36,608 nt of DNA from a bacterium (GTDB taxonomy: Bacteria > UBP14 > UBA6098 > JAFGQG01). Location of the stretch: positions 1 to 36,608 of the forward strand of contig JAFGGQ010000001.1 in assembly GCA_016930435.1 (NCBI GenBank), written 5' to 3'. The translations under genes and the position numbers were made by a program. Below, one piece after another: positions 15,678 to 23,690 of the stretch; within the stretch, counting starts at the first letter, position 1; each line of letters begins with the position of its first letter. The notes below the pieces were generated by a model. The model was not told the DNA's origin. It was given only the letters and a program-made list of their open reading frames with translations, and made no database searches.

Positions 15678-17102
15678 CTAATCATAAATGCTTTCATCAA
15701 GGTTTTCCATAATATTGGAAGGATCATTAGTTATTTTTTTAATCCAGTTAGGGTCGTATTTTTCTCCGGTGGCTGTGGAATGAATCAAGGCAGGCTGACC
15801 TAAGCCAAAAAGGTCAGCGAAGATAAAATAAACACCGCTTTGTATGTTAAAATACTCCCATTTTTCCCACTCATTGCCGTATAAGCTGATGTTATTCCGT
15901 TCAATATTGTCGGGAGCCCCGTATTTGATATAGATCCTTCCCCGGTCTGATTCCCATCCATTGACCTGATCGTCTTTATGATCATCGAATTGGGTTACTG
16001 CATAATACCAGCGGTTAAGGAAGTCCTGTTTAAACTCGTTTTCAGGTGTTTCCGGGTCGCTATCCCGGCCCTTCCAGAATTCTAACATATATTGATATTT
16101 CCCATTATTAGTGAGACTTTCAAAAAGTTGTTGTTCTTTGGAAGTACCTATAAATTTTAACATCTGACCGAATTCACTGACCTGGGCTTTGATCTGAAGG
16201 GTGTCCTGACTATTGGAGGGCTGATCCTGAACTGTGAAGTTCTTAGAGGTGATGCTTTCCTGCTGTGAAGCAGGGTCGTAGGCCTTAATTCTCAACTGAT
16301 ATTGGCCGGGGGGGTAGTCTGAAGTTTTGATGCCATCGATTATAATGGCTGATGTTCCAGGTTTAAGCATTTTGACCTGGGGCATTATTCTGAAAAGCTC
16401 GCCACCTGGGTCGGTTACGAAATACTGGACCACGAATATTTCCTCTTCGGCTGAAGGGGGGAGCAAATTATAGACTTCAGCATAAAAATAGAGCTCTGAA
16501 CGATAATACCCCACTGTTTTGGAGGGATTAGGGAGGAGCTTCCGGCCATATTTAGTGAACTTTGAAGCGGAGCTATCGGGTTCAATGCTTGAGAGAAAGG
16601 CAATGTCGCTAAGTCTCAGATGGTCATCTAAAAAGGGTCCTAAATCAAGATATAGAATAGTACTGTCGCAAATAGTCTCTTTTGATAAGTTGCATAGTTT
16701 TATCAGGGCTTTGTAGTGGTCTGGTTTAAGCAGCAAGGGGATTTTATCGAAAATGAAGTAAATATCTTTCTTACTTTCTTGGGATGGGAGTACCAGTGTG
16801 GTACTGAATGAGAGCGATTCTGCAATCTCTGATTGCGGGTCAAGGAGTTTAAAGTTGAAAGAAAGTTCTGCATTATTTATTCCTGCGGATTCAAGGAACA
16901 CTAAGCTCGAACGATTGAACTCGTAATAAAACTCCACGAAGATCAGGGAATCGTAATCCATTGCTTTGTAGGCTGCCCAATCTGCGTGTAGATCGAAACC
17001 CCCGGCGTATGCAGGAATGGCCAATGAGACCAGGAATATCAAAGCCGGGAGTGCTAAACCCAGGAGGTTGACTTTATTCATAAAAGTCCGTGCAATGTTC
17101 AT
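15678..17102 (-). CDS. GWxTD domain-containing exported protein (first of two)
   Basis: The C-terminal third contains the signature of the GWxTD family: a DPETPENEFKQDFLNRWYYA segment followed by NGWESDRGRIYIKYGAPD (so GWxSD here). The family is defined only by this motif; its function is unknown and it occurs widely in FCB candidate phyla. The middle resembles a beta-sandwich with phrases typical of secreted proteins (YYRSELYFYAEVYNL; YPPGQYQLRIKAYD). An internal Met begins a good signal peptide ending AIPAYA. Candidate starts are ATG 17156, 17138, 17102 and 17081; none has a clear ribosome site, and the first two overlap the upstream gene's end without a leader function, so 17102 or 17081 is preferred. 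Confidence 0.82.
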   Translation of the reverse strand: MNIARTFMNKVNLLGLALPALIFLVSLAIPAYAGGFDLHADWAAYKAMDYDSLIFVEFYYEFNRSSLVFLESAGINNAELSFNFKLLDPQSEIAESLSFSTTLVLPSQESKKDIYFIFDKIPLLLKPDHYKALIKLCNLSKETICDSTILYLDLGPFLDDHLRLSDIAFLSSIEPDSSASKFTKYGRKLLPNPSKTVGYYRSELYFYAEVYNLLPPSAEEEIFVVQYFVTDPGGELFRIMPQVKMLKPGTSAIIIDGIKTSDYPPGQYQLRIKAYDPASQQESITSKNFTVQDQPSNSQDTLQIKAQVSEFGQMLKFIGTSKEQQLFESLTNNGKYQYMLEFWKGRDSDPETPENEFKQDFLNRWYYAVTQFDDHKDDQVNGWESDRGRIYIKYGAPDNIERNNISLYGNEWEKWEYFNIQSGVYFIFADLFGLGQPALIHSTATGEKYDPNWIKKITNDPSNIMENLDESIYD

Positions 17103-17127
17103 AAGGATAGTCCAGGGGGTTATTATT

Positions 17128-18351
17128 TCACTCCTCATAATACAAATAATATTCATTTATTCCATTTTTGTCAACGAAAATAAATTTACGGTTGATTTGG
17201 AAATAATACCATATTTCATAAGGTTTGGAATCGATGTCAAAGGGATGGGTTTCCACCTCGTCCGGTTCCCCGTATATAATAAAGATTCTGCCCCGGTCGG
17301 TTTGCCAGCCCTTTTTAATACCACTATATTTATCATTTACATGATCTACCCGACGGTAAAACTCTTCCTTTAACTCATTCTTATCAGTATCCGGAGTAGG
17401 GTCTTTGGCTTTCCAGAAAGCTTCCCAGAGAATGATTTTCTGGTCATCCGGAGCATTTTCCAATTTTTCAATCTCAGCTTTGTTGGCAATGTAGCGAAGC
17501 TGCCCGATAATCTCCTCATAATCCTGGTCTATCTGAAAAAGAGGAGACCATACTATCTTAAAATCATCTTTTTTAAGCTCTTTGAACTTGCCCTCGTGAA
17601 TGGTAATCTCCAGAAAGTATGAACCTGGTCCGATACTATTTAACGGTATTCTTTTCTGGATGTTACCGGTGCTGTCAAGAAATTCAGAATGAGTATAGAT
17701 GGTATCTTTCTCGGTATTCAAGATCAGATAACTTAATTCAAGTTTTTGAATCGAATCAGGAGGATATATTTCGAAATATAGGTATAGTGTTGTGTCATGA
17801 GCGAAATATTTTTTATCCGTAACCGTTTGCAGATTACTTTTGCTGGATTTCATGAACTTAAGAGAGCTTATGAATTCATCTACTCCAAAGAGAGGAAGTT
17901 TTAGTTTAGTGGAGCTTTTTCTGTTCTTTTTTGAATCCAGGTCTGTAAATTCTAAAATAGCCCTGTACTCACCTGGAGGGGCAGTGAAGAAAATTGCTTT
18001 TAGCATTACCGGAGTGGAGCTTCGCGTCTGGTTATAGTTGGTTACGACCATGGAATCCTGATAATTCTTATGAGTATAAAGGGTATCGCCTTTAAATATT
18101 GTCAATTGTACCTCAAAATGGGCCGTATAGTATGATTTTCTTTTGATGAATTGCAAATGTTCATTATCGGTTTGCAGATATATTTCAGTTCGCACCGAGT
18201 CGGATTGGGCAAAATAGAGATAGCTTGCATTGAAGGTTGGATATCCCAAGTCATAATTTTCAGCGCCTATATATATTTGAGCCCTGGCACAGATGGCCAT
18301 TATCAGTATTAGTATAAATTCTATGAAGCATTGGTGTTTTATTTTATGCAT
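17128..18351 (-). CDS. GWxTD domain-containing exported protein (second of two)
   Basis: The 407-residue product starts with a signal peptide (cleavage probably after ICARA, near residue 24). The N-terminal region has a 'YLYFAQSDSVRTEIYLQ' pattern like a beta sandwich, and the C-terminus carries the GWxTD motif as KKGWQTDRGRIFIIYGEPDEVE, preceded by DPTPDTDKNELKEEFYRRV. It shares the overall plan of the adjacent GWxTD gene but the two differ through most of their length, so they are old paralogues and not a recent duplication. It sits 12 nt after glutamine synthetase, with AGGT a few nt before the ATG. Function is unknown; envelope location is inferred from the signal peptide. Confidence 0.85.
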   Translation of the reverse strand: MHKIKHQCFIEFILILIMAICARAQIYIGAENYDLGYPTFNASYLYFAQSDSVRTEIYLQTDNEHLQFIKRKSYYTAHFEVQLTIFKGDTLYTHKNYQDSMVVTNYNQTRSSTPVMLKAIFFTAPPGEYRAILEFTDLDSKKNRKSSTKLKLPLFGVDEFISSLKFMKSSKSNLQTVTDKKYFAHDTTLYLYFEIYPPDSIQKLELSYLILNTEKDTIYTHSEFLDSTGNIQKRIPLNSIGPGSYFLEITIHEGKFKELKKDDFKIVWSPLFQIDQDYEEIIGQLRYIANKAEIEKLENAPDDQKIILWEAFWKAKDPTPDTDKNELKEEFYRRVDHVNDKYSGIKKGWQTDRGRIFIIYGEPDEVETHPFDIDSKPYEIWYYFQINRKFIFVDKNGINEYYLYYEE

Positions 18352-18363
18352 CGTACCTGATTT

Positions 18364-19773
18364 TTAGAGGTCGAAATAAAGGGTCATTTCGAGGGGGTTG
18401 GGCATTTTATTAAGTTGATCGATATCCTGGGTTTTCAATTGGATCCATGTATTAATAAGGGTTTCGCTGAACATTCCATTTTGGGTAAGAAAGGTATTAT
18501 CCATTTTGAGGTGTTGGAGTGCGCTTTCCAGGGAGCATGGGATGGATTTCAACTGGTCCAGTTTTTGCCGGGTCCATTTATCAATGTTTTCTACTACCGG
18601 CCCGAAACCCATTGCCTGGGGGTCCATTTTCTGGTCAATTCCCTGAAGACCCGCGAGGAGCATTGCGGAAACTGCGAGGTAGGGATTGCAGGTAGCATCC
18701 CCGGGCCGATACTCAAAGCGCTTTTTCTCCGGATTATTGCTGTATTTGGGGATACGAACAGTGGCGGAACGGTGTGCTTCACCAAAAAACAGGCGGGTAG
18801 GTGCTTCAAACCCGGGAACCAGCCTCTTAAATGAGTTAGTAGAAGGATTGGTAAAGGCTAATAGAGAAGGAGTGTTAACTATCAAACCAGCCAGATACTG
18901 CAAAGCTAATTTACTGAGATTGGCATATTCATTACCATAAAACAGGGATTTTTTATTTCTTTCAAGATACTGATGGAAATGGAGACCATTGCCCGGTTCG
19001 TCCAAAAAGGGCTTGGGCATAAAGGTGGCCTTTAAGCCATTTTTACGAGCGACCATCCTGACAAAGTACTTCGCAATCATTATTGCATCGCAGGTTTTCA
19101 CCAGGGGCATGAAATCAAGTTCAATTTCCATCTGGCCCATGGCTCCTGCCTCGTGATGATGGTATTTTACAGGTATGGCGGCCGATTCAAGCAGGTTTAC
19201 GATCTCCGCCCTAATGTTAAAAAAATGGTCTGCCGGAGGTATCTGATGGTAAAAATTGGAGTTTTGTAAAAGCCCACATGGTAGCGAATACTGGGAGTGA
19301 TCCCCGGCTGATTCCAAAGAATAATGGGAATAACCTTTCCCTACCGAAAAATCGGCTTCCTGTAAAAGATAAAATTCCAGTTCGGGTAACCAGAGACTTT
19401 TACCTATATCTTGCTGTTCTGTATAGTCCTCGGTTTTCAGGGCAATAGAACGGGGATCCAGGCTGAAAGGTTTTCCCGATTCGGCCTCGTGAATAGAGCA
19501 GATGAAGCTTAGGGTAGAATCCTGCCAGAATGGGTCTTCAAAACCAGTTTCAAGATCCGGGATTATTATCATATCTCCCGCTTCAACACCCTTGAAACCG
19601 GGAAGACTGGACCCGTCTATGCCGATACCCTCCACAAGCAAAGGGACCTTAACCGTACTGGCAGGGACGGTAACATGATGCCATTTCCCTAATAAATCCG
19701 AGAATTTGAAATCGATACCTTTGATCTTTTTCCGGGAAAGATAATCCAAAACCCCTTCGGGACTATTAAACAT
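18364..19773 (-). CDS. glnA: glutamine synthetase, type I, divergent
   Basis: The 469-residue product has the type I plan: the beta-grasp start with GIDGSSLPGF, then the catalytic domain with metal-binding Glu131 and Glu133 (LPELEFYLL), Glu208 and Glu216 (HHHEAGAMGQMEIE), His265 (GNGLHFHQ), the KRLVPGFEAP loop with Arg317, RSATVRIP with Arg335/Arg340, and FEYRPGDATCNPYLA. It makes glutamine from glutamate, ammonia and ATP. The adenylylation segment (usually NLYDLPP) is replaced by ENIDKW with no Tyr, so control by adenylyltransferase is unlikely. Several positions around conserved motifs are unusual, marking a divergent branch; a glutamine synthetase-like ligase for another amine cannot be excluded. 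AGGAGGT lies 4 nt before the ATG. It heads the minus-strand cluster and diverges from the symporter unit. Confidence 0.88.
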   Translation of the reverse strand: MFNSPEGVLDYLSRKKIKGIDFKFSDLLGKWHHVTVPASTVKVPLLVEGIGIDGSSLPGFKGVEAGDMIIIPDLETGFEDPFWQDSTLSFICSIHEAESGKPFSLDPRSIALKTEDYTEQQDIGKSLWLPELEFYLLQEADFSVGKGYSHYSLESAGDHSQYSLPCGLLQNSNFYHQIPPADHFFNIRAEIVNLLESAAIPVKYHHHEAGAMGQMEIELDFMPLVKTCDAIMIAKYFVRMVARKNGLKATFMPKPFLDEPGNGLHFHQYLERNKKSLFYGNEYANLSKLALQYLAGLIVNTPSLLAFTNPSTNSFKRLVPGFEAPTRLFFGEAHRSATVRIPKYSNNPEKKRFEYRPGDATCNPYLAVSAMLLAGLQGIDQKMDPQAMGFGPVVENIDKWTRQKLDQLKSIPCSLESALQHLKMDNTFLTQNGMFSETLINTWIQLKTQDIDQLNKMPNPLEMTLYFDL

Positions 19774-19950
19774 TGAACCTCCTGACCTTTCAAAAAATAT
19801 AGTCGTTAAACTATGTAAAATTCATCTAAAATATAAAAGGTTTTTGTTATAATGCAAATGTTAATTGTAATCGTTTATAAATATTGGTCTTGCGCAATTT
19901 ATTGTATATTCCACACTCCGGCAAGGGAAATTTAGAGGTTTAAATACTGC

Positions 19951-19978
19951 TTGACTAATAAATGAATAAAATTATCTT
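19951..19978 (+). promoter_or_regulatory. candidate promoter for the symporter unit
   Basis: TTGACT (19951-19956), a 16-bp spacer and TATCTT (19973-19978) match sigma-70 at 5/6 and 4/6. A start near 19985 would give a leader of about 39 nt before the small membrane protein. It lies in the 250-bp AT-rich region between the divergent glutamine synthetase and symporter genes; no clear promoter was found for the minus side. Confidence 0.4.
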
Positions 19979-20023
19979 AACCAATAAATTCAGGAGTAAT
20001 ACCACTAAAAAAGGAGGAATTCA

Positions 20024-20122
20024 ATGGGAAATTTCTCTTGGGGTTTCTGGGTAATGTACATTGCTTTTCCGATTTCTCTGCTGGCTTCTGTTTATTTCAT
20101 TTTTTTTAAGGAGAAGAGCTGA
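20024..20122 (+). CDS. 32-residue membrane peptide, putative symporter accessory subunit
   Basis: A very strong ribosome site (AAGGAGGAA at 20011-20019) precedes ATG 20024, and the reading ends at TGA 20122, one nucleotide before the ATG of the symporter (20124). The peptide (starts MGNFSWGFWVMYIAFP, ends FKEKS) is one transmembrane helix with a short basic end facing the cytoplasm. The arrangement of a tiny single-helix protein directly ahead of a sodium:solute symporter is known from the MetS-type and 'symporter small accessory protein' families of about 30-40 residues. I assign it to that class by position and shape, not by a sequence match I can verify. Translation is probably coupled to the symporter, since GGAG within its last codons serves as the symporter's ribosome site. 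Confidence 0.72.
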   Translation: MGNFSWGFWVMYIAFPISLLASVYFIFFKEKS

Positions 20123-20123
20123 T

Positions 20124-21614
20124 ATGGAAGGTTCGTTCTGGCTTATTTTTGTTTTTATAGTTTATATGATTGGTGTACTTGGGGTGGGAATAGTTGCTTC
20201 ACGTTTTACAAAAACGGTCAAGGATTTTTTTCTTGCCAACAGAAGCCTGGGCGCATTAGCCACCGGCATCAGTTCAGTAGCCAGTTCCGAGAGTGGCTGG
20301 GTTGTTCTGGGTATGGTCGGTGTAGCGTATAAGGAAGGAGCATCGGCAATTTGGATTGCCCCGGGCTGCTTGCTGGGATATCTCCTCAATTGGTATGTTA
20401 TCGCGCGTAAGCTAAGGAAATATACAGGTAAACTGGACTCCCTCACTATCCCCGATTTTCTGGAGGACCGCTTTGGGGATAAAGGCCATATTTTAAGGTT
20501 AACCGCAGCGATAATAATCTTTTTCTGCATGCTGGGTTATGTTGGAGCTCAATTCAATGCCGCAGGTAAAGCCTTTGATGCTATTTTCAAGATGGATTAT
20601 GTACAGGGAGTAATATTAGGCGCGGCAATAACCATTATCTATACCCTTCTGGGTGGATTCAGGGCAGTATCCTGGACCGATGTTTTACAGGGATTATTGA
20701 TGGTACTGGGCCTGGTTTTTCTCCCACTTTACGGGATCATTAAATTAGGTGGATTTGGAGTGCTGTTCAGCAGATTGGGCCAAATCGATCCCTATCTGTT
20801 GACTATCAGTGGGAAGAGTACCGGTTTTGCGCTGGTCGGGATGATCATTGGATATCTTGGCATCGGCCTGGGCTATCCCGGTCAACCACATGTTATAACA
20901 CGTTACATGGCCGCCAGGGATAATCAGGTGCTTCGGCGAGGAAAGGTCATCGCACTTACCTGGGGGGTGTTCTCCTATTATGGAGCAATCTTTTTAGGGC
21001 TTCTGGGCCGGGTAATACTTGGCAATATTGCTGACCCTGAATATACATTCCCTTATGTAGCAATGAAGCTTTTTCATCCTGCATTGGCTGGGGCTATGCT
21101 GGCGGCTATCCTTTCCGCTATCATGTCAACAGCGGACAGCCAATTGCTCGTTGCGGCTTCGTCCGTAGCCAGGGATGTTTACCAGAAGATCTTCCATAAG
21201 GAAGTGCACCGAAAATCCCTGGTTTTCATCAGCCGCCTGATCGTGCTCTCCTTAGGGTTACTTAGCCTGTTACTGGCAATGACCAGGTCCCGGGTTGTTT
21301 TCTGGTTCGTACTTTTTGCCTGGTCCGGGTTAGGGGCTTCGTTCGGGCCCTTAATTATACTCTCCCTTTTCTGGGACAGGGTCACCCGCTGGGGAGCTTT
21401 CGCAGGGATGGTCGTCGGCTTTTCGACTACCGTGATATGGAAAACTACCGGCTTGTCTAACCATGTTTATGAGCTTGTACCTGCCTTTATCATGGCAGCA
21501 ATAGCTATTGTTATTGTCAGTTTGTTGACCAGAAAAACTCTGGAAGAACAAAATATCTACGCGGAATTGAACAGTGAAAGTGAAACCCCCATTAAAACAG
21601 AGGTCGAAAACTAG
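20124..21614 (+). CDS. sodium:solute symporter (SSS family, PutP-like)
   Basis: The product (496 residues from ATG 20124) is a 12-13 helix LeuT-fold carrier of the SSS family. Family landmarks are the first-helix/loop region DFFLANRSLG and SSVASSESGWVVLGM, the GQPHVITRYMAARD loop near the middle that matches the PutP GQPH loop, and the sodium-site helix AILSAIMSTADSQLLVAASS. These place it near proline/pantothenate-type sodium symporters; the substrate cannot be read from the sequence. An upstream in-frame TTG at 20061 would add 21 residues overlapping the small membrane gene in another frame and is unlikely. The gene follows the 32-residue peptide by one nucleotide and precedes the EutN remnant by 3 nt. 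Confidence 0.9.
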   Translation: MEGSFWLIFVFIVYMIGVLGVGIVASRFTKTVKDFFLANRSLGALATGISSVASSESGWVVLGMVGVAYKEGASAIWIAPGCLLGYLLNWYVIARKLRKYTGKLDSLTIPDFLEDRFGDKGHILRLTAAIIIFFCMLGYVGAQFNAAGKAFDAIFKMDYVQGVILGAAITIIYTLLGGFRAVSWTDVLQGLLMVLGLVFLPLYGIIKLGGFGVLFSRLGQIDPYLLTISGKSTGFALVGMIIGYLGIGLGYPGQPHVITRYMAARDNQVLRRGKVIALTWGVFSYYGAIFLGLLGRVILGNIADPEYTFPYVAMKLFHPALAGAMLAAILSAIMSTADSQLLVAASSVARDVYQKIFHKEVHRKSLVFISRLIVLSLGLLSLLLAMTRSRVVFWFVLFAWSGLGASFGPLIILSLFWDRVTRWGAFAGMVVGFSTTVIWKTTGLSNHVYELVPAFIMAAIAIVIVSLLTRKTLEEQNIYAELNSESETPIKTEVEN

Positions 21615-21617
21615 TAC

Positions 21618-21721
21618 ATGCTTCTCGGAAGAGTTACCGGAAATGTGGTAAGCACGGTAAAGCACCCCTCTTACGAGGGCAAAAGTTGATGCTGGTGAAA
21701 ATAGATGATTCGGGCAATTAA
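21618..21721 (+). pseudogene. remnant of a microcompartment shell-vertex gene (EutN/CcmL/PduN family)
   Basis: ATG 21618 begins a reading that matches the N-terminal strand of EutN/CcmL pentamer proteins: MLLGRVTGNVVSTVKHPSYEGK. The frame then stops at TGA 21687-21689. In the neighbouring frame the family sequence continues at once with KLMLVKIDDSGN, as in EutN 'KLLMVEMIDPQGN', then hits TAA 21719-21721. A single missing A in the AAAA run at 21681-21684 explains the shift. Only about 34 of the usual 85-100 residues remain; the glycine-rich second half is absent. It lies 3 nt after the symporter stop and may once have been co-transcribed with it. A sequencing error could explain the shift but not the early end. 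Confidence 0.75.
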
Positions 21722-21767
21722 TAGTATCTAAAGGAAAATGCTAAGGTTATTTAAGGTTTAGATTGAA

Positions 21768-22991
21768 ATGGTTTTCAGCTGGATTATCGTTATAGCTGTG
21801 GTAGTAGGGCTTTATATGGCCTGGAATATTGGGGCGAATGATGTGGCAAATGCTATGGCTTCAGCGGTTGGAGCCAAGGCTATTACCTTGAAACAGGCCG
21901 TATTTATCGCCGCTATATTGACTTTTGCAGGGGCTTATCTGGTTGGGTCTCATGTATCCGACACCGTCCGAAAAGGGATTATTAATCCCCAGTTGTTGGC
22001 CGATCCTAAAACCTACATCACCGGTGCTTTGGCAGCCTTGATCTCGGCAGGATTATGGGTTACCTTCGCCACCTGGAAATCCATGCCGGTTTCAACCACG
22101 CATGCCATCGTTGGCGCACTTATCGGGTTCGGACTGATCGCTGGCGGACCACAGATTGTCAACTGGTCAAAACTGCTCCAGGTGGTATTGAGCTGGATCA
22201 TCTCCCCAGTGTTTTCGGGTTTGTCAGCCTTCTTTATTTTCAAAAGTATAAATAGATTTATTATTAATAGTAAAAAACCACTTAAAGCTTTCGAAAAAGT
22301 GTCTCCCATATTTGTGTTCTTCACAATTGCCGTAATAGGGTCTTCTCTTTTTCTTAAAGCTAATTTGGGTGAGCGGTTAAGATTTTCTGTTATAGACAGT
22401 TTGTGCCTTTCCATAAGTTTATCCTTAGTAATCGCCCTGGGTTATTTTTATTATATCAGGTGGAGAAAACTAACACACCGCAATCAAATCGATCAAATGT
22501 TCCGGAAACTCCAGATCATGACCTCCTGCTATGTAGCTTTTTCTCATGGGGCAAATGATGTGGCTAATGCTGTTGGTCCTGTAGCCGGTATATTTTCTGT
22601 ATTAAAGACCAATCAGCTAACAATGAAGGTAGCTATACCTACTTATCTTTTAGCCCTGGGTGGGCTTGGCTTGACACTGGGAATTGTGACCTGGGGCTAT
22701 AAGGTCATGGAAACCGTAGGTTCCAAGATCACAAAATTGACCAATATGAGAGGTTTTACAATAGATATTTCAGCAGCTACCAGCATTCTGGTAGCCTCTA
22801 AACTGGGGATGCCCGTCTCTACAACTCATGCCGTGGTCGGCGCGGTAGTAGGGGTGGGTTTTGCCCGTGGAATGGACGCACTGGACCTCAGAGTGATCCG
22901 GAATATCATCGGTTCATGGCTGTTCACCGTTCCGGTTGCCGCCATAACTACCATTCCTATATATTACCTAATATCCTGGCTGTGGAGGTGA
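21768..22991 (+). CDS. inorganic phosphate transporter, PiT family
   Basis: The 407-residue polytopic membrane protein has the duplicated PiT signature: GANDVANAMASAVGA near residue 22 and GANDVANAVGPVAG near residue 260, each followed later by MPVSTTHA(I/V)VGA. PiT carriers take up metal-phosphate complexes with protons, or phosphate with sodium. The length is shorter than Escherichia coli PitA but usual for this subgroup; a long cytoplasmic loop between the halves is reduced. The start ATG has only a weak AAGG 11 nt upstream. The next gene, 6 nt downstream, encodes its usual DUF47 partner, so the pair forms one unit. Confidence 0.95.
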   Translation: MVFSWIIVIAVVVGLYMAWNIGANDVANAMASAVGAKAITLKQAVFIAAILTFAGAYLVGSHVSDTVRKGIINPQLLADPKTYITGALAALISAGLWVTFATWKSMPVSTTHAIVGALIGFGLIAGGPQIVNWSKLLQVVLSWIISPVFSGLSAFFIFKSINRFIINSKKPLKAFEKVSPIFVFFTIAVIGSSLFLKANLGERLRFSVIDSLCLSISLSLVIALGYFYYIRWRKLTHRNQIDQMFRKLQIMTSCYVAFSHGANDVANAVGPVAGIFSVLKTNQLTMKVAIPTYLLALGGLGLTLGIVTWGYKVMETVGSKITKLTNMRGFTIDISAATSILVASKLGMPVSTTHAVVGAVVGVGFARGMDALDLRVIRNIIGSWLFTVPVAAITTIPIYYLISWLWR

Positions 22992-22997
22992 TTTTTT

Positions 22998-23678
22998 ATG
23001 AAAATATATTTTAGAAGCCCTATCCTGCTGGCTTTCCGCAAATCCCCGTTGGAAAATCTGGTAGCTCATTCAGCTAAAACAACGGAATGCCTTAAGGCTC
23101 TGGAAAAATCTGTCAAAGCTTATTGCGAAGAGGATTACGAAAATGCCTCGAAGTATGCGGAGATGGTCTCCAAAATTGAGCATGAGGGCGACCTGATCAA
23201 AGGAAATATCAGGAGCCACCTGCCCAAAGGGATCTGGATGCCTTTTGATAAGCGTGATTTTCTGACTTTGCTCAAAGAACAGGATTCGGTAATGGACTAT
23301 TCTGAAGATGTCGTTCAATGGCTTTGTATGAGAAAGACCAGGATCCCGGATGAGATTAAAGAACTTTTTCTGAAGCATTTGATGAAGGTACTTGAGACCG
23401 TAGAAGCCCTGGAGAAGGTGGTTAGCCATTCAAATGAGCTAATCGTTAATTCCCTTTCCAAAAAGAGGAGAGCATCAACTAAAAAAGCGCTTAAAGAGGT
23501 GCATAAACTGGAGGGGGAAGCCGATGAAATAAATAAGGAATTAACCCAGATGATCTTCAATCTGGATAAAGGACCACTTGAAATATTTATTCTTCTGAAG
23601 GCTGTAGATCTGATGGATCAGATCGCTAACCATGCTGAAAACGCAGGTGATATGATCCGGGCAATGATGGCTAAATGA
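22998..23678 (+). CDS. DUF47 / PhoU-like phosphate transport regulator
   Basis: The 226-residue, all-helical cytoplasmic protein belongs to the DUF47 (PhoU-like) family: an N-terminal LENLVAHSAKTTECLKALEK, a central IEHEGDLIKGNIRSHLPKG, LLKEQDSVMDYSEDV and a final DLMDQIANHAENAGDMIR, which are the metal-binding E..D and D..N.AE.A.D patterns seen in PhoU-like three-helix bundles. Such proteins sit next to PiT carriers and are thought to gate them, as PhoU does for Pst. It is 6 nt after the PiT gene, with GGAGGT overlapping the end of that gene as ribosome site. Convergent with the next genes; no terminator hairpin was seen after its stop. Confidence 0.92.
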   Translation: MKIYFRSPILLAFRKSPLENLVAHSAKTTECLKALEKSVKAYCEEDYENASKYAEMVSKIEHEGDLIKGNIRSHLPKGIWMPFDKRDFLTLLKEQDSVMDYSEDVVQWLCMRKTRIPDEIKELFLKHLMKVLETVEALEKVVSHSNELIVNSLSKKRRASTKKALKEVHKLEGEADEINKELTQMIFNLDKGPLEIFILLKAVDLMDQIANHAENAGDMIRAMMAK

Positions 23679-23690
23679 TCAACCTATATG

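Noticed and set aside
20061-20123. A 21-residue N-terminal extension of the symporter from TTG 20061.
   Set aside because: It would overlap almost all of the small membrane gene in another frame and has no ribosome site; ATG 20124 has GGAG within suitable distance and fits the family N-terminus.
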